From: an uncultured Anaerolineae bacterium | GTDB taxonomy: Bacteria; Chloroflexota; Anaerolineae; Anaerolineales; Villigracilaceae | Direction: 5' to 3' | Length of the DNA stretch: 41,819 bases | NCBI GenBank assembly: GCA_903822545.1 | Contig: CAIJPN010000047.1 | Coordinates: 1-41,819 of the forward strand | Part shown: in pieces, positions 23,484-32,491 of the stretch | How the letters are laid out: every line of letters begins with the position of its first letter | Numbering within the stretch: position 1 is the stretch's first letter | The notes under the pieces: generated by a model | What the model saw: the letters and a program-made list of their open reading frames with translations, nothing else | What the model was told of the DNA's origin: nothing | Databases searched by the model: none | Made by a program: the position numbers and the translations under genes

Positions 23484-25958
23484 TTATAGCAAACTGACCG
23501 GGTCGATTTCAACACGCCAGCCTTCGGGGATGCGCTGTTCGCGCAGGAAGGCGGGTGGGTTGGGGGCGCGTACCACAATTTGCCAGCGGTGCAGCTCGCC
23601 CAGTTTGCTGAAAAAGCATGGGACGGGGCCGATCAATTCGATATCGGAACCACCCGGCAGTGCGGTTTGCAGTGTTTTTGCCAGGGTGGAGGCTTGTTTT
23701 TCGGCTTCGGTGGCGTTGGGGTGACGAAATTCCAGCCGCGCCAGGCGCGCATAGGGCGGGTAGCCTAACCGGCGGCGATTTGCCATTTCCATTTCTAAAA
23801 AGGCTGAATAATCGTGCCCGGCGGCGGCCTGGATGATCGGTGATTCGGGCATAAAGGTTTGTAAAATCACCTTGCCTCCGCGCGCTGATCGCCCGGCGCG
23901 CCCGGCTACTTGTGTGAGCAGTTGAAAACCCCGCTCTCCGGCAAATGGGTCGGGCAGCGTCAGCCCCACATCGGCCAGCACCACGCCCACCAGCGTCACC
24001 AGGGGCAGGTCTAGCCCCTTGGCGAGCATTTGCGTGCCCACCAGTACATCGGCCTGGTGATTAGAGAAGTGCGTCAGGATCAGCTCGTGCGCATCCTTCT
24101 CGCGGGTTGTATCCCAGTCCCAGCGCAGGGTGCGCGCATTGGGCAGCAGCGCCTGCACTTCAGATTCCACCTTTTCGCTGCCCAGGCCAAAGGCGCGGAT
24201 CTGCGCGCTGTGGCAGTTGGGGCAGGTTTTTGGCATTTGGCGTGTGTAGCCGCAGCGATGGCAAACCAGCAGGTTTTGCCCGTCGGTGTGCAGCGTCAGT
24301 GGGATTTCACATTTGGGGCATTTGACGACGTGCCCGCAGTCGCGGCAGAAGACATAGGTGGCGGTTCCGCGCCGGTTCAGGTACAAAATGGCTTGTTCGC
24401 CGCGCGCCAGCGTCTCAGCCAAGGATTCGGCCAGGGCGCGGCTGAAAATGCCCCGGTTCCCGGCTTTCAACTCTTCGCGCATATCCACAATGGAAATAGG
24501 GGGCAGCCCGCTCAAGAGTGGATGTGTCCCGAACTGGGGATTGACCCGTCTTTTCATTTCCAGCAAACGGATCAGCCCGCCCCGGCCCTTTCTCACCAAT
24601 TCGATGGGTGGGGTGGCGCTGCCCATCAGCACCACTGCCCCACAAATTTTGCCGTAGCTGATGGCGGCATCCACCGCCTGGTAAAACGGCGGCTCAGATT
24701 GGTAATAAGATGGATCGTGGCACTCATCCAGCACGATCAGCCCCACATTGGGCAGCGGTGCGAACAGCGCCGAGCGCGCCCCGATGATGACTTTTAACGC
24801 CCCCGAGCGCGCCCGCCGCCAGGTATCATAGCGCTCCCCATCTGACAACCGGCTGTGGAGGATGCCCACCTGCCCAGGGAAGCGCGCCACAAAGCGCCGC
24901 ACCATTTGCGGCGTCAGCGCCACTTCGGGCACAAGGATGATGGCCTGGCGTCCACGTCGCAGTGTTTCGGCGGTGGCGCGCAGGTAGATTTCAGTCTTGC
25001 CTGACCCGGTGACGCCGTGCAGCAAAATTGGCAGCAGTGTGCGACCTTCGGCGCGGTGTTCAAACATGCTGTGGATGCTGTCCCACACAATTTGTTGTTC
25101 TTCCGTCAGGCTGGGGGCTTTACCGGGCGCGGTGGGTGTGCGGCGCTGCATGTTCTCCACCGGGTCGCGGAAAATTTCACTTTCGCGCAAGAAAATCAGC
25201 CCGCGTTCTGAGAGTTCTTCCAGGTCTTCCAGGTTGCAGCTGCTTTCGGCATAAACCCACGAAACGTTGACGGCGTCTGGTTCGCGCATCAGGAATTCCA
25301 TGGCTTTTTTGCGGCGCTCGCGGGTGGCGTCGGTTTTGCCCAGGTCTGCGACCAGGTATTTGGCAAGTTCTGGTGAAACTGCCAGTTGCGCCGTGCGCAC
25401 GAATTTGGGGCGCACGGAGGGCGGCATCAGCACCGATTCTTTGCTTAAAATCCCCTGTTTTACCAGCCGTTCGGCGGTTTTGCGCCAGTCCACCGGCCCA
25501 AAATGCCGGTCGATCTGCCGCCCGCGCAGCGAGCCGCGCTGGTTGAGCAAATCGATCAACCGCGATTGGATATTGGAGACGGTCAGCGTATCCGGCTCCA
25601 GCTTGCGCGTCTCGCGGATGCTGTATTGTGTATCGACATGCTGGCTCAAGCCGGGCGGGATCAATAATTCCACAATCGCTGCCAGGGGGTTGAGCGTATC
25701 GTGCGCCAGCTGCCGCGCAAACTGGATCTGCGCCACACTCACGACCGGGGTGGCATCCAGCACCGAAAGAATCGACCTGGTTTCGGCTACCATTGGCGCG
25801 TCTGGCAGGTCGAGCACCACACCCTGCACCGTCTGCCCGCCAAACGGAACCGTTACCAGCGTGCCATTGCCCACCATCCCGGCCAGCTCTGGCGGGATGG
25901 TGTAATCGAATTCGCCAGTCACGGCTGGCAGGTTGACAACGACACGGGCAAAGGGCAT
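23484..25958 (-). CDS. priA: Primosomal replication-restart helicase PriA
   Basis: 824 residues. PriA recognises stalled forks and reloads the replicative helicase. The N-terminal DNA-binding domain has FDYTIPPELAGMVGNGTLVTVPFG. The helicase core has Walker A GVTGSGKTEIY (about residue 320), DEXH motif LDECHD, GSATPPIE and a late VAGRAGRS. The zinc-binding insert carries paired cysteines: FCRDCGHVVKCPKC and VCHRCGY...CPNCHS. ATG at 25958 is preferred over an in-frame TTG at 25964, with AAAGGA upstream. It is the first core gene after the restriction-modification operon, 12 nt past its last stop, so may be read through from it. Confidence 0.96.
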   Translation of the reverse strand: MPFARVVVNLPAVTGEFDYTIPPELAGMVGNGTLVTVPFGGQTVQGVVLDLPDAPMVAETRSILSVLDATPVVSVAQIQFARQLAHDTLNPLAAIVELLIPPGLSQHVDTQYSIRETRKLEPDTLTVSNIQSRLIDLLNQRGSLRGRQIDRHFGPVDWRKTAERLVKQGILSKESVLMPPSVRPKFVRTAQLAVSPELAKYLVADLGKTDATRERRKKAMEFLMREPDAVNVSWVYAESSCNLEDLEELSERGLIFLRESEIFRDPVENMQRRTPTAPGKAPSLTEEQQIVWDSIHSMFEHRAEGRTLLPILLHGVTGSGKTEIYLRATAETLRRGRQAIILVPEVALTPQMVRRFVARFPGQVGILHSRLSDGERYDTWRRARSGALKVIIGARSALFAPLPNVGLIVLDECHDPSYYQSEPPFYQAVDAAISYGKICGAVVLMGSATPPIELVRKGRGGLIRLLEMKRRVNPQFGTHPLLSGLPPISIVDMREELKAGNRGIFSRALAESLAETLARGEQAILYLNRRGTATYVFCRDCGHVVKCPKCEIPLTLHTDGQNLLVCHRCGYTRQMPKTCPNCHSAQIRAFGLGSEKVESEVQALLPNARTLRWDWDTTREKDAHELILTHFSNHQADVLVGTQMLAKGLDLPLVTLVGVVLADVGLTLPDPFAGERGFQLLTQVAGRAGRSARGGKVILQTFMPESPIIQAAAGHDYSAFLEMEMANRRRLGYPPYARLARLEFRHPNATEAEKQASTLAKTLQTALPGGSDIELIGPVPCFFSKLGELHRWQIVVRAPNPPAFLREQRIPEGWRVEIDPVSLL

Positions 25959-25970
25959 TCTCAAAATCCT

Positions 25971-26327
25971 TTATACGGCTAATGAAGCCCAGTCAATTCG
26001 CCCATTGATACAAAACCGTTGGGTAAATTCTGCCAACAGAGAATTGAGCTTTTGCTTACGTTCTTCCTGAAATTCGAGTTCTTCAAATGTAGAAAATAGG
26101 TTTGGCGCTGGCAGCGTTTGCTTTTTCATCAAAGCGTTAAGTAGAATTCCCTGCTTTTCCGAAAAATACTCATCAAAAACATGAAAGATAATTTCTGCCG
26201 CATGTGTTAGCTCGCCAGAACGCCAAAAATAAGAGCGAGACGCAATTAAATCATCCAGTGTTATCTGTTCTAAAAGAATCAAACGTGTTTTCTTGTAGTT
26301 CTCAATAGCATTGTTTGGATTTTCCAT
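25971..26327 (-). CDS. Small protein of the restriction-modification operon
   Basis: 118 residues, not recognised as a family. Mainly helical: AIENYKKTRLILLEQI, LTHAAEIIFHVFDEYFSEKQGILLNALMKKQ, FEELEFQEERKQKLNSLLAEF. Its end, RFCINGRIDWASL, echoes the end of the endonuclease encoded just upstream (EFCVDDKINWEQL), with shared Phe-Cys, Ile and Trp positions. It starts inside the endonuclease stop codon (TAATG), so the two are translationally coupled. It could be an accessory subunit, a controller, or a duplicated tail of the endonuclease. Base composition is AT-rich like the rest of the operon. Confidence 0.65.
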   Translation of the reverse strand: MENPNNAIENYKKTRLILLEQITLDDLIASRSYFWRSGELTHAAEIIFHVFDEYFSEKQGILLNALMKKQTLPAPNLFSTFEELEFQEERKQKLNSLLAEFTQRFCINGRIDWASLAV

Positions 26328-27085
26328 TACTTCCCCCGCGATTTTTTAATCTTTGGGTCTTTTTTGCCAGAATTAAATTCTACCAATTGTTCCCAATTAA
26401 TTTTATCATCAACGCAAAACTCGGCCAAAAACTCCCTTGTAAAGCGATTCAATATTTGATTGTATTGCTCAGCGAATTCATGGTTTCGTTCTTTGGCCTG
26501 ATGGCCTAATGGCTCAATAATATCAACAAATAAATGATTATCGCCAGAAATAAAATCCCAAAACGCTTGACCGCATAATTTTTGATAATCGCCCTTGTCT
26601 GGTTGGCTATCATATCCATAGCAACAACCGTTGATTGCCATAACGTTGGTTTTTGAGTTACTCGTACGCAAAATTCGTTGTGCTTTTTTGAAATTATCGA
26701 TCATGCGTTTGATCTGGCTACTATTTCCCCAGTTGGGGCCAGACTTGACCGAGACAATATAAATTATTCCATCATGGCTAAATTCTAAATCAATCCCCTC
26801 GGCCGATGATTTTTTGCCATCAAAGGCTTTTCCGCACACAAAAATTGCCAAACCTTCCAAGAATTCGCCAAAAATTGCTTCTTCTTGTGATGAGAGATGA
26901 GCATCTACAATCGATTTAACCAAATCCTGTGCTGTCCCAATATTTTTTGCTTTGAAAAGATAAGGATTTTTGCGTTCCAAAACATTAAACAGTTTCAGTT
27001 TGCTAAGGTTGTCTGCCCTGCGGCGATGAAAATCACCGATATTGTTTTCTACATACCCAACCACATCACTCAGGTTTAGCGGCAT
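26327..27085 (-). CDS. Type II restriction endonuclease, PmeII-like
   Basis: 252 residues. N-terminal FHRRRADNLSKLKLFNVLERKNPYLFKAKNI and the LSSQEEAIFGEFLEGLAIFV segment fit the PmeII/MjaII-type endonuclease group as I remember it. The probable PD-(D/E)xK core is GIDLEFSHDGIIYIVSVKSGPN (Asp, then Ser-Val-Lys). The ATG at 27085 overlaps the 3' end of the methyltransferase gene by 20 nt; a longer frame reaching 27427 is only an overlap with the methyltransferase. The gene is markedly AT-richer than priA. It should cut the same site that the methyltransferase protects; the site cannot be inferred here. Confidence 0.72.
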   Translation of the reverse strand: MPLNLSDVVGYVENNIGDFHRRRADNLSKLKLFNVLERKNPYLFKAKNIGTAQDLVKSIVDAHLSSQEEAIFGEFLEGLAIFVCGKAFDGKKSSAEGIDLEFSHDGIIYIVSVKSGPNWGNSSQIKRMIDNFKKAQRILRTSNSKTNVMAINGCCYGYDSQPDKGDYQKLCGQAFWDFISGDNHLFVDIIEPLGHQAKERNHEFAEQYNQILNRFTREFLAEFCVDDKINWEQLVEFNSGKKDPKIKKSRGK

Positions 27086-27947
27086 CGTAAGGCTCCTTCT
27101 TTTCAAGCAAGGCCAGTTGTTGGACAGGCAAAGATATTTTGGCCGGCAAGCTGTCGTGCGCCACCTGGAAATATTCAGCCAAAATCTCAATCCCGATGGC
27201 GCTTCTAGCCATTTTCTGGGCAACGCGAACCGTTGTGCCAGAACCCATAAATGGATCAAGCACCCAATCCCCCGGTTTTGTGAATAACTTGATAAACCAC
27301 TCCGGCAAATCTTCGGGGAAAACCGCGCTGTGGCTTTTATTCCTGGTCTCGGTTGCCATGTGCAGCACATTGCTTGGATAAGCCTTCTCTCGCCCGATCC
27401 AGTTGGCGATCCGCTTGCCAAAACCACTGCCCACCTTCGATGGGTCGCGGACTTTGTCAGTTTCGCTCAGGTTTTTTAGGCGGCGTTCCGCCCAATCTCC
27501 CATTGGAACCATGACTTCTTCCTGGTACATATTAAATTTCCGAGATTTGTTGAATTGCAACAATCTTTCCCAAGAATCGCGGAAACGATTTGGCCATTTC
27601 CCCGGATATGAATTTTTCTTGTGCCAGATAAATTCCTCTGTCCACAGCCAGCCCTGTTTGCGCATTTCAAGGATTAGCTCAATTACATAAGTATGCCGTT
27701 CACCATCGACTACTTTTTCCTTGATATTCAAGACAAACGTGCCATCCGGCTTCAAAACGCGCAGCAACTCAGCAGAAATCGGCAAAAACCAGGCCACATA
27801 GCCATCTGGCGAAACGCCGCCGTAGGTATGGGTGCGGCTGTCAGCATACGGTGGCGAAGTAAAAATCAAATCAACAGAATGGTCAGCGAGTTTTTTAAGT
27901 TCTTCTCGACAATCACCTAACAATAAACGCACTTCGGGGGAATTCAT
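27066..27947 (-). CDS. DNA methyltransferase, beta class (N4-cytosine or N6-adenine)
   Basis: 293 residues. Catalytic motif IV TSPPYADSR comes first (about residue 30) and the AdoMet-binding motif I DPFMGSGTTVRVA comes near the C-terminus, the circular order of beta-class enzymes. SPPY favours N4-cytosine but N6-adenine is possible. Between them LRVLKPDGTFVLNIKEK (motif V-like), WHKKNSYPGKWPNRFRDSWE and a target-recognition region. It is first in the minus-strand operon and precedes the endonuclease, so protection would be made before cleavage. A TATAAT sits only 7 nt upstream of the ATG, suggesting a leaderless message. Confidence 0.88.
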   Translation of the reverse strand: MNSPEVRLLLGDCREELKKLADHSVDLIFTSPPYADSRTHTYGGVSPDGYVAWFLPISAELLRVLKPDGTFVLNIKEKVVDGERHTYVIELILEMRKQGWLWTEEFIWHKKNSYPGKWPNRFRDSWERLLQFNKSRKFNMYQEEVMVPMGDWAERRLKNLSETDKVRDPSKVGSGFGKRIANWIGREKAYPSNVLHMATETRNKSHSAVFPEDLPEWFIKLFTKPGDWVLDPFMGSGTTVRVAQKMARSAIGIEILAEYFQVAHDSLPAKISLPVQQLALLEKKEPYDAAKPE

Positions 27948-27954
27948 AATCTAA

Positions 27955-27960
27955 ATTATA
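27955..27960 (-). promoter_or_regulatory. -10 box of the methyltransferase operon
   Basis: TATAAT on the minus strand, 7 nt from the ATG at 27947. Transcription would begin at or next to the start codon. No well-spaced -35 seen. Confidence 0.5.
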
Positions 27961-27983
27961 CACTTTGTTCTATCTCAATCCTG

Positions 27984-27989
27984 TATAAT
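27984..27989 (+). promoter_or_regulatory. -10 box of the radical SAM gene
   Basis: TATAAT 7 nt from the ATG at 27997, mirror-symmetric to the methyltransferase promoter. A leaderless message is likely; no ribosome-binding site fits in the 7-nt gap. Confidence 0.5.
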
Positions 27990-27996
27990 CTCCCTC

Positions 27997-29082
27997 ATGT
28001 TTAGCCCCGCCCTCAACCTGCTCAAACTGACCCTCAACCGCCGCGACCTGGCCCCGCGCATGGCGATCTACTACGTCACCACCCACTGCAACCTGAACTG
28101 CGCCTACTGCGAAGACTTTGGCGCGCGCCGCAACCCCCAGCAGGCCGCCCCGCCCAGCACCGAAAAAGCCCTGCACATCCTGCGCATCCTCCGCAGCGGC
28201 GTCTCGCGCCTGTGGCTGACCGGCGGCGAGCCTTTCACCCATCCTGGCATCGACGAGATTATTTTAAAAGCCAAAAATGAGCTGGAATTCAAGCAAATCA
28301 GCCTGATCACAAACGGATTCCTGCTCCCGCAGCACGAATCCGCCCTCCCGGCGCTTGACCGTTTAACCGTCAGCCTCGACTCAACCGCCCCCGAGCAGTG
28401 GTCGCAAACCATCGGCGTTCCCCCGGCCATGGCCAAAACCATCCTCGAGAACATCCGCCACTACGCCGCCTTACAAGATAAATTCGGCTACAAAATGAGC
28501 CTCAACGCCGTGATCAGCCCCGAACTGTTGGAAGCATCCTCGCAGCCAGACAACCAGAGCGAAGCAGGTTCCACACTTCAAGATCTGCTCATGTTCTGCG
28601 TGGCGAACAAACTCCAAATCTCCTTCTCCCCGCAGTCTTACAACAACTGGCCGCGCTACGAGCTGATGGTTTCTCCCGCCTACCGGGCCTTCATCGCAAA
28701 ACTGATCGACCTCAAACGCCGGGGAGCACCCATCCTGGCATCCGAACAATATCTCAAATCCATGCTGGATTTCCGCGCCTACGATTGCTACCCGACCCTG
28801 ATCCCGCGCATCTACCCCAACGGCGACCTTTCATATCCCTGCCGCCCGCTCGAAAAAGCCGAAAACGGCCAGGGCGGGCGTCCAGTCAACTTGCTGGGTG
28901 TAGAAACCTGGGCCGAAGCCTGGAAAATCGCACTGGCTGAATACGGCCAGCCTCCCGCAGCCTGCAACTCCTGCTTCCAGCAGTGCTACGCCGAACCCTC
29001 GCTCATGGCCGCCAACCCGCTGGCCTGGGTTGCCGAATCCTTCCGCACTCGCGCCGACCTGAGCACTTACGCGCCCGGATAA
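27997..29082 (+). CDS. Radical SAM protein with SPASM-like C-terminal cysteines
   Basis: 361 residues. The [4Fe-4S]-binding motif CNLNCAYC uses Cys31, Cys35 and Cys38; LTGGEPFTHP is the SAM-binding GGE motif and LITNGFLL the beta-4 strand. The C-terminal part has Cys residues in YDCYPT, YPCRPLE and ACNSCFQQCYAE, suggesting an auxiliary cluster as in SPASM or HpnH-like proteins. Such enzymes modify peptides or lipids by radical chemistry, but the substrate is not evident and no precursor peptide is next to it. It diverges from the methyltransferase gene across 49 nt. Confidence 0.85.
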   Translation: MFSPALNLLKLTLNRRDLAPRMAIYYVTTHCNLNCAYCEDFGARRNPQQAAPPSTEKALHILRILRSGVSRLWLTGGEPFTHPGIDEIILKAKNELEFKQISLITNGFLLPQHESALPALDRLTVSLDSTAPEQWSQTIGVPPAMAKTILENIRHYAALQDKFGYKMSLNAVISPELLEASSQPDNQSEAGSTLQDLLMFCVANKLQISFSPQSYNNWPRYELMVSPAYRAFIAKLIDLKRRGAPILASEQYLKSMLDFRAYDCYPTLIPRIYPNGDLSYPCRPLEKAENGQGGRPVNLLGVETWAEAWKIALAEYGQPPAACNSCFQQCYAEPSLMAANPLAWVAESFRTRADLSTYAPG

Positions 29083-29103
29083 CTCACCGGAAAATATAAG
29101 CCT

Positions 29104-29109
29104 TATAAT
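29104..29109 (+). promoter_or_regulatory. -10 box upstream of thrC
   Basis: TATAAT about 55 nt before the thrC ATG, 22 nt after the preceding stop codon; -35 not evident. Confidence 0.35.
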
Positions 29110-29163
29110 CCCCCATTGCCATCATGCTACAATACCCTCACAACCTTCAAAAGGCAGCCTGAC

Positions 29164-30399
29164 ATGAACAAATTCCTCGGCTACACCTGCTCACTCTGTG
29201 GCAAAGAATACCTGCCTGGCCAGGTCACCTACACCTGCGCCTGTGGCGGCAACCTGGATGTTGTCCTCGACTACAACAACATCCGAAAAAACACAAAGCC
29301 AGATGCCCTGCTCGACAAACCGTGTGCCTCGCTCTGGCACTTCCAGCCCCTTTTGCCAGTGGCCCTGCCCCCGGCTGGATTTTCCTCGCCCCTCAGCCTG
29401 CCCGGCGGAACCCCAACACTTTCCCTGCCCCGGCTGGCTGACAAACTCAGCCTGAAGCAGCTCTGGCTCAAAGATGAATCGCGCAACCCCACCGCCTCCT
29501 TCAAAGACCGCGCATCCGCTGTCGTCGTGGCCCGCGCACAAGAAATCGGCGCAGAAGTGGTTGTCACCGCATCCACTGGCAATGCGGGCGCAGCCCTGGC
29601 CGGCATGTCTGCTGCCATCGGCCAAAAAGCGATTATTTTTGCGCCCAAAAACGCCCCGCAGGCTAAAATTGCCCAACTGCTGGTTTTTGGTGCCAAAGTC
29701 CTGCTCGTCGATGGCACTTATGATGATGCCTTCGATCTCTCTGTCAAAGCTGCCGATGAATTTGGCTGGTATTGCCGCAACACTGGCTACAACCCGTTCA
29801 CCGTAGAAGGCAAAAAGACAGCCGCCTTCGAAATCTGGCAGCAAATAGGCCAACTTGCCAACCTGGCCCAGACCACCATCTTTGTTTCTGTTGGTGATGG
29901 CAATATCATCTCTGGCATTCACAAAGGCTTTAAGGATTTGCTGGCCCTGGGCTGGATCGAGCAACTGCCGCGCATCATTGGCGTGCAGGCCGAAGGCTCG
30001 GCGGCTGTGACGAATGCTTTTCATGCCGGAACAGAAATTATCGAGCCGGTAAAAGCCCAAACGCTGGCAGACAGCATCAGCGTAGACCTGCCCCGCGATG
30101 GGGTGCGCGCGGTGCGGGCAGCGCGTGATACTGGCGGGTTGTATATCACGGTCCCAGATGCAGAAATTCTCAAGGCAATTGCCGAACTCGGCAGCGTGGG
30201 TATTTTTGCCGAACCCGCCGGGGCTACCGCTTATGCCGGTTTAACGGCGGCCAGGGCGGCAGGGCAGATCGATCCTGAATCCCCCGTTTTGGTGCTGAAT
30301 ACTGGCAGCGGCCTGAAAGATGTTCGCGCGGCGATGCAGTCAGTCTCATCCGCCCCGATTATTGAACCAACCCTGGAGGCTGTAAAACGCGCCTTATGA
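29164..30399 (+). CDS. thrC: Threonine synthase
   Basis: 411 residues. Converts O-phosphohomoserine to threonine using PLP. The N-terminal zinc ribbon (CSLCGKEY...CACGG) precedes the fold type II core: LKDESRNPTASFKDRASAVV, whose Lys should bind PLP, then STGNAGAALAGMSA and VLNTGSGLKD near the C-terminus. Zinc-ribbon threonine synthases of this length are common in Chloroflexota and archaea. I start at the ATG 29164; a GTG-type start at 29116 would add 16 residues with no homology. Its last 4 nt overlap the permease gene. Confidence 0.9.
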   Translation: MNKFLGYTCSLCGKEYLPGQVTYTCACGGNLDVVLDYNNIRKNTKPDALLDKPCASLWHFQPLLPVALPPAGFSSPLSLPGGTPTLSLPRLADKLSLKQLWLKDESRNPTASFKDRASAVVVARAQEIGAEVVVTASTGNAGAALAGMSAAIGQKAIIFAPKNAPQAKIAQLLVFGAKVLLVDGTYDDAFDLSVKAADEFGWYCRNTGYNPFTVEGKKTAAFEIWQQIGQLANLAQTTIFVSVGDGNIISGIHKGFKDLLALGWIEQLPRIIGVQAEGSAAVTNAFHAGTEIIEPVKAQTLADSISVDLPRDGVRAVRAARDTGGLYITVPDAEILKAIAELGSVGIFAEPAGATAYAGLTAARAAGQIDPESPVLVLNTGSGLKDVRAAMQSVSSAPIIEPTLEAVKRAL

Positions 30400-31502
30400 A
30401 AGATTGGGATATTCCTTTTCGTTACCTGGTGACTGTTGTTTTGATGGCGCTGCTCGCGGCGTTTTTCTGGTCGATGCGCGATGCATTTACCCCGTTGCTG
30501 GTTTCGGCCCTGACTGCTTATATGCTCAGCCCCCTGACCAACTTCCTGGTGACGCGTGTTCGCTTGAAGCGCAAGCTGGCCGCTAATCTTGTTTATTTCT
30601 CAGCGCTGGCGTTTTTTGTGGTGATGCTGGTGGTGGTGGCTCCGGCCATTTTTCGTGAAGCCCAAAACCTGCTGGGTGATTTGAACCAGGCGTTGGATGA
30701 TTTGCAAGCGCTGGTGAGAGAGCCTTATACTTTTGGCGGCACGAAAATTTACCTGGGCGCCCTCTTGCCAGGCCTGCGCGAGTCGTTTGGCAGTGTGATT
30801 GTGCCTGACCCTGAAGAAGCCCTGCAGTGGCTCCAGACTGGCTCACGCGGCTTTTTGTGGCTGTTGGTGATTCTGGTGACGAGTTATCACCTGATGACCG
30901 ACTGGGAGAGCCTGCGCGAGTGGCTGATTGGTGGCTGGCCTGAAAGCGGGCAGGATGAACTGCGCAAGTTGTATGCTGAGCTGCGCGCGGTTTGGATGGG
31001 TTACCTGGGCGGCCAGTTGCGCCTGATGGTGACCTTGATGTTGATTTATACAACAGCCTGGTCGGCGATTGGGCTGCCGGGTGCGCTGGTGCTGGGCCCG
31101 CTGGCCGGGATGTTGAACCTGCTCCCTGAAGTGGGGCCGTTCCTGGCGGCGTTGTTTGCCACGGTTTTTGCGTTTATTGAAGGCTCCAATTTCCTGCCCA
31201 TCTCAAACCTGGCGTTTGCGTTGTTAACACTGGGGGTGTATTTTGTGCTGAACAACATTAAAACCATCTGGCTCCAGCCGCGCATTCTTGGGCAGAGTGT
31301 TTTATTGCACGAGGCCCTGGTATTTGTCGCCATTATCACATCAGTCATGTTGTGGGGCATGTTGGGGGTGTTGATTGTTGTGCCTGCGCTGGCCTCGGCC
31401 ATGGTAATTGGGCGCTATATCCGCGCAAAATTGCTTGGTTTGCCGCCGTTTCCTGATGTAAAATCGGATACAACCCTGAAAAATGAGAAAGTGCATCAAT
31501 GA
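30396..31502 (+). CDS. AI-2E family (PerM-type) transporter
   Basis: 368 residues with about seven to eight membrane helices in the order typical of the AI-2E/PerM family: two at the N-terminus (VTVVLMALLAAFFWSM, LLVSALTAYMLSPL, VYFSALAFFVVMLVVV), a soluble mid-section, then a C-terminal cluster including LMVTLMLIYTTAWSAIGLPGALVLGPLAGMLNLLPEVGPFLAAL and ETSVMLWGMLGVLIVVPALAS-like segments. The GxxNLIPEVGPFLG-like sequence is diagnostic. Transported substrate is unknown for most members. It overlaps thrC by 4 nt and the glycosyltransferase by 4 nt, so all three are coupled. Confidence 0.88.
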   Translation: MKDWDIPFRYLVTVVLMALLAAFFWSMRDAFTPLLVSALTAYMLSPLTNFLVTRVRLKRKLAANLVYFSALAFFVVMLVVVAPAIFREAQNLLGDLNQALDDLQALVREPYTFGGTKIYLGALLPGLRESFGSVIVPDPEEALQWLQTGSRGFLWLLVILVTSYHLMTDWESLREWLIGGWPESGQDELRKLYAELRAVWMGYLGGQLRLMVTLMLIYTTAWSAIGLPGALVLGPLAGMLNLLPEVGPFLAALFATVFAFIEGSNFLPISNLAFALLTLGVYFVLNNIKTIWLQPRILGQSVLLHEALVFVAIITSVMLWGMLGVLIVVPALASAMVIGRYIRAKLLGLPPFPDVKSDTTLKNEKVHQ

Positions 31503-32434
31503 AAATCACCTATTCGATAATTGCGCCGATCTTCAACGAGTTTGAGAACATCCCCGAACTCTACAGCCGCGTCAGCGAAGTGATGAACTCTACCGGCGAA
31601 CCCTGGGAATTGGTACTGGTTGATGATGGCTCCAGCGATGGCTCCACCGATCGTATCCGTGAACTGGCAAAAAAAGATGAAAAAGTGCGCCCGGTTATTT
31701 TTGCGCGCAATTTCGGTCACCAGATTGCCGTCACTGCCGGTTTGGATTATTCACGCGGCGATGCGATCGTCATCATTGATGCTGACCTGCAAGACCCACC
31801 TGAAGTTATCCTGGAACTGGCTAAAAAGTGGCGCGAAGGCTATGAGGTTGTCTACGCCATCCGCGCCGAACGTGAAGGCGAAACCTGGTTCAAACTGCTC
31901 ACCGCCTCGTTGTTTTACCGGTTGATCTATCGCATCACCGATGTGAAAATCCCGCTCGATACCGGTGATTTCCGCCTGCTCGACCGCAAAATCGTTGGTG
32001 TGATGAACCAGATGCGCGAAAAACACCGCTTCCTGCGCGGCATGTCGGCCTGGATCGGCTTTAAACAGGTTGGCGTGGAATACAAACGCTCCGCGCGCAA
32101 GGCGGGTGTCACCAAATACCCGCTTAAAAAAATGGTCAAGTTTGCCAGCGATGGCATTACCGGCTTTTCTTACTTTCCGCTGCAAATCGCCACTTACCTG
32201 GGATTCATCGCGGCGGGTGTGGCCGTACTCGCTATCCCGCTCGTAGCGTATACCCGCATTGTAACGGGCCTGCATGCCTTTGAAGGACAGGCCACTACCC
32301 TCATCGCGGTGTTGTTCTTTGGCGGGGTGCAGCTCATCTCATTGGGCATCCTGGGCGAATATATTGGCCGTATCTATGATGAAGTCAAGGGCCGCCCGCT
32401 TTACGTTGTCCGCGAAGCGCCAGCCAAAGAGTAA
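31499..32434 (+). CDS. Polyprenyl-phosphate-type glycosyltransferase, family 2
   Basis: 311 residues. The GT-A domain has SIIAPIFNEFENIPELY, LVLVDDGSSDGSTD and the metal-binding region IIDADLQDPPEV (DxD-like). The acceptor segment DTGDFRLLDRKIV and RFLRGMSAWIGFKQ follow, then two C-terminal membrane helices (IATYLGFIAAGVAVLAIPLVAY and TTLIAVLFFGGVQLISLGILGEYIGRIYDEVKGRPLYVV). This is the layout of DPM1/ArnC/GtrB enzymes that move a sugar onto undecaprenyl phosphate at the membrane. Sugar donor unknown. It ends 18 nt before a strong terminator. Confidence 0.9.
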   Translation: MKITYSIIAPIFNEFENIPELYSRVSEVMNSTGEPWELVLVDDGSSDGSTDRIRELAKKDEKVRPVIFARNFGHQIAVTAGLDYSRGDAIVIIDADLQDPPEVILELAKKWREGYEVVYAIRAEREGETWFKLLTASLFYRLIYRITDVKIPLDTGDFRLLDRKIVGVMNQMREKHRFLRGMSAWIGFKQVGVEYKRSARKAGVTKYPLKKMVKFASDGITGFSYFPLQIATYLGFIAAGVAVLAIPLVAYTRIVTGLHAFEGQATTLIAVLFFGGVQLISLGILGEYIGRIYDEVKGRPLYVVREAPAKE

Positions 32435-32451
32435 AAATCACAGGCACACAC

Positions 32452-32486
32452 AAAAACACGGGATTGCGCAATCCCGTGTTTTTTTT
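32452..32486 (+). terminator. Terminator after the glycosyltransferase
   Basis: Stem AAAAACACGGGAT (32452-32464) / ATCCCGTGTTTTT (32471-32483), 6-nt loop TGCGCA, T8 tract. Confidence 0.9.
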
Positions 32487-32491
32487 GGAAC

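Noticed and set aside
27086-27427. N-terminal extension of the endonuclease frame
   Set aside because: The extra 114 codons only read the methyltransferase gene in another frame; homology starts at the ATG 27085.
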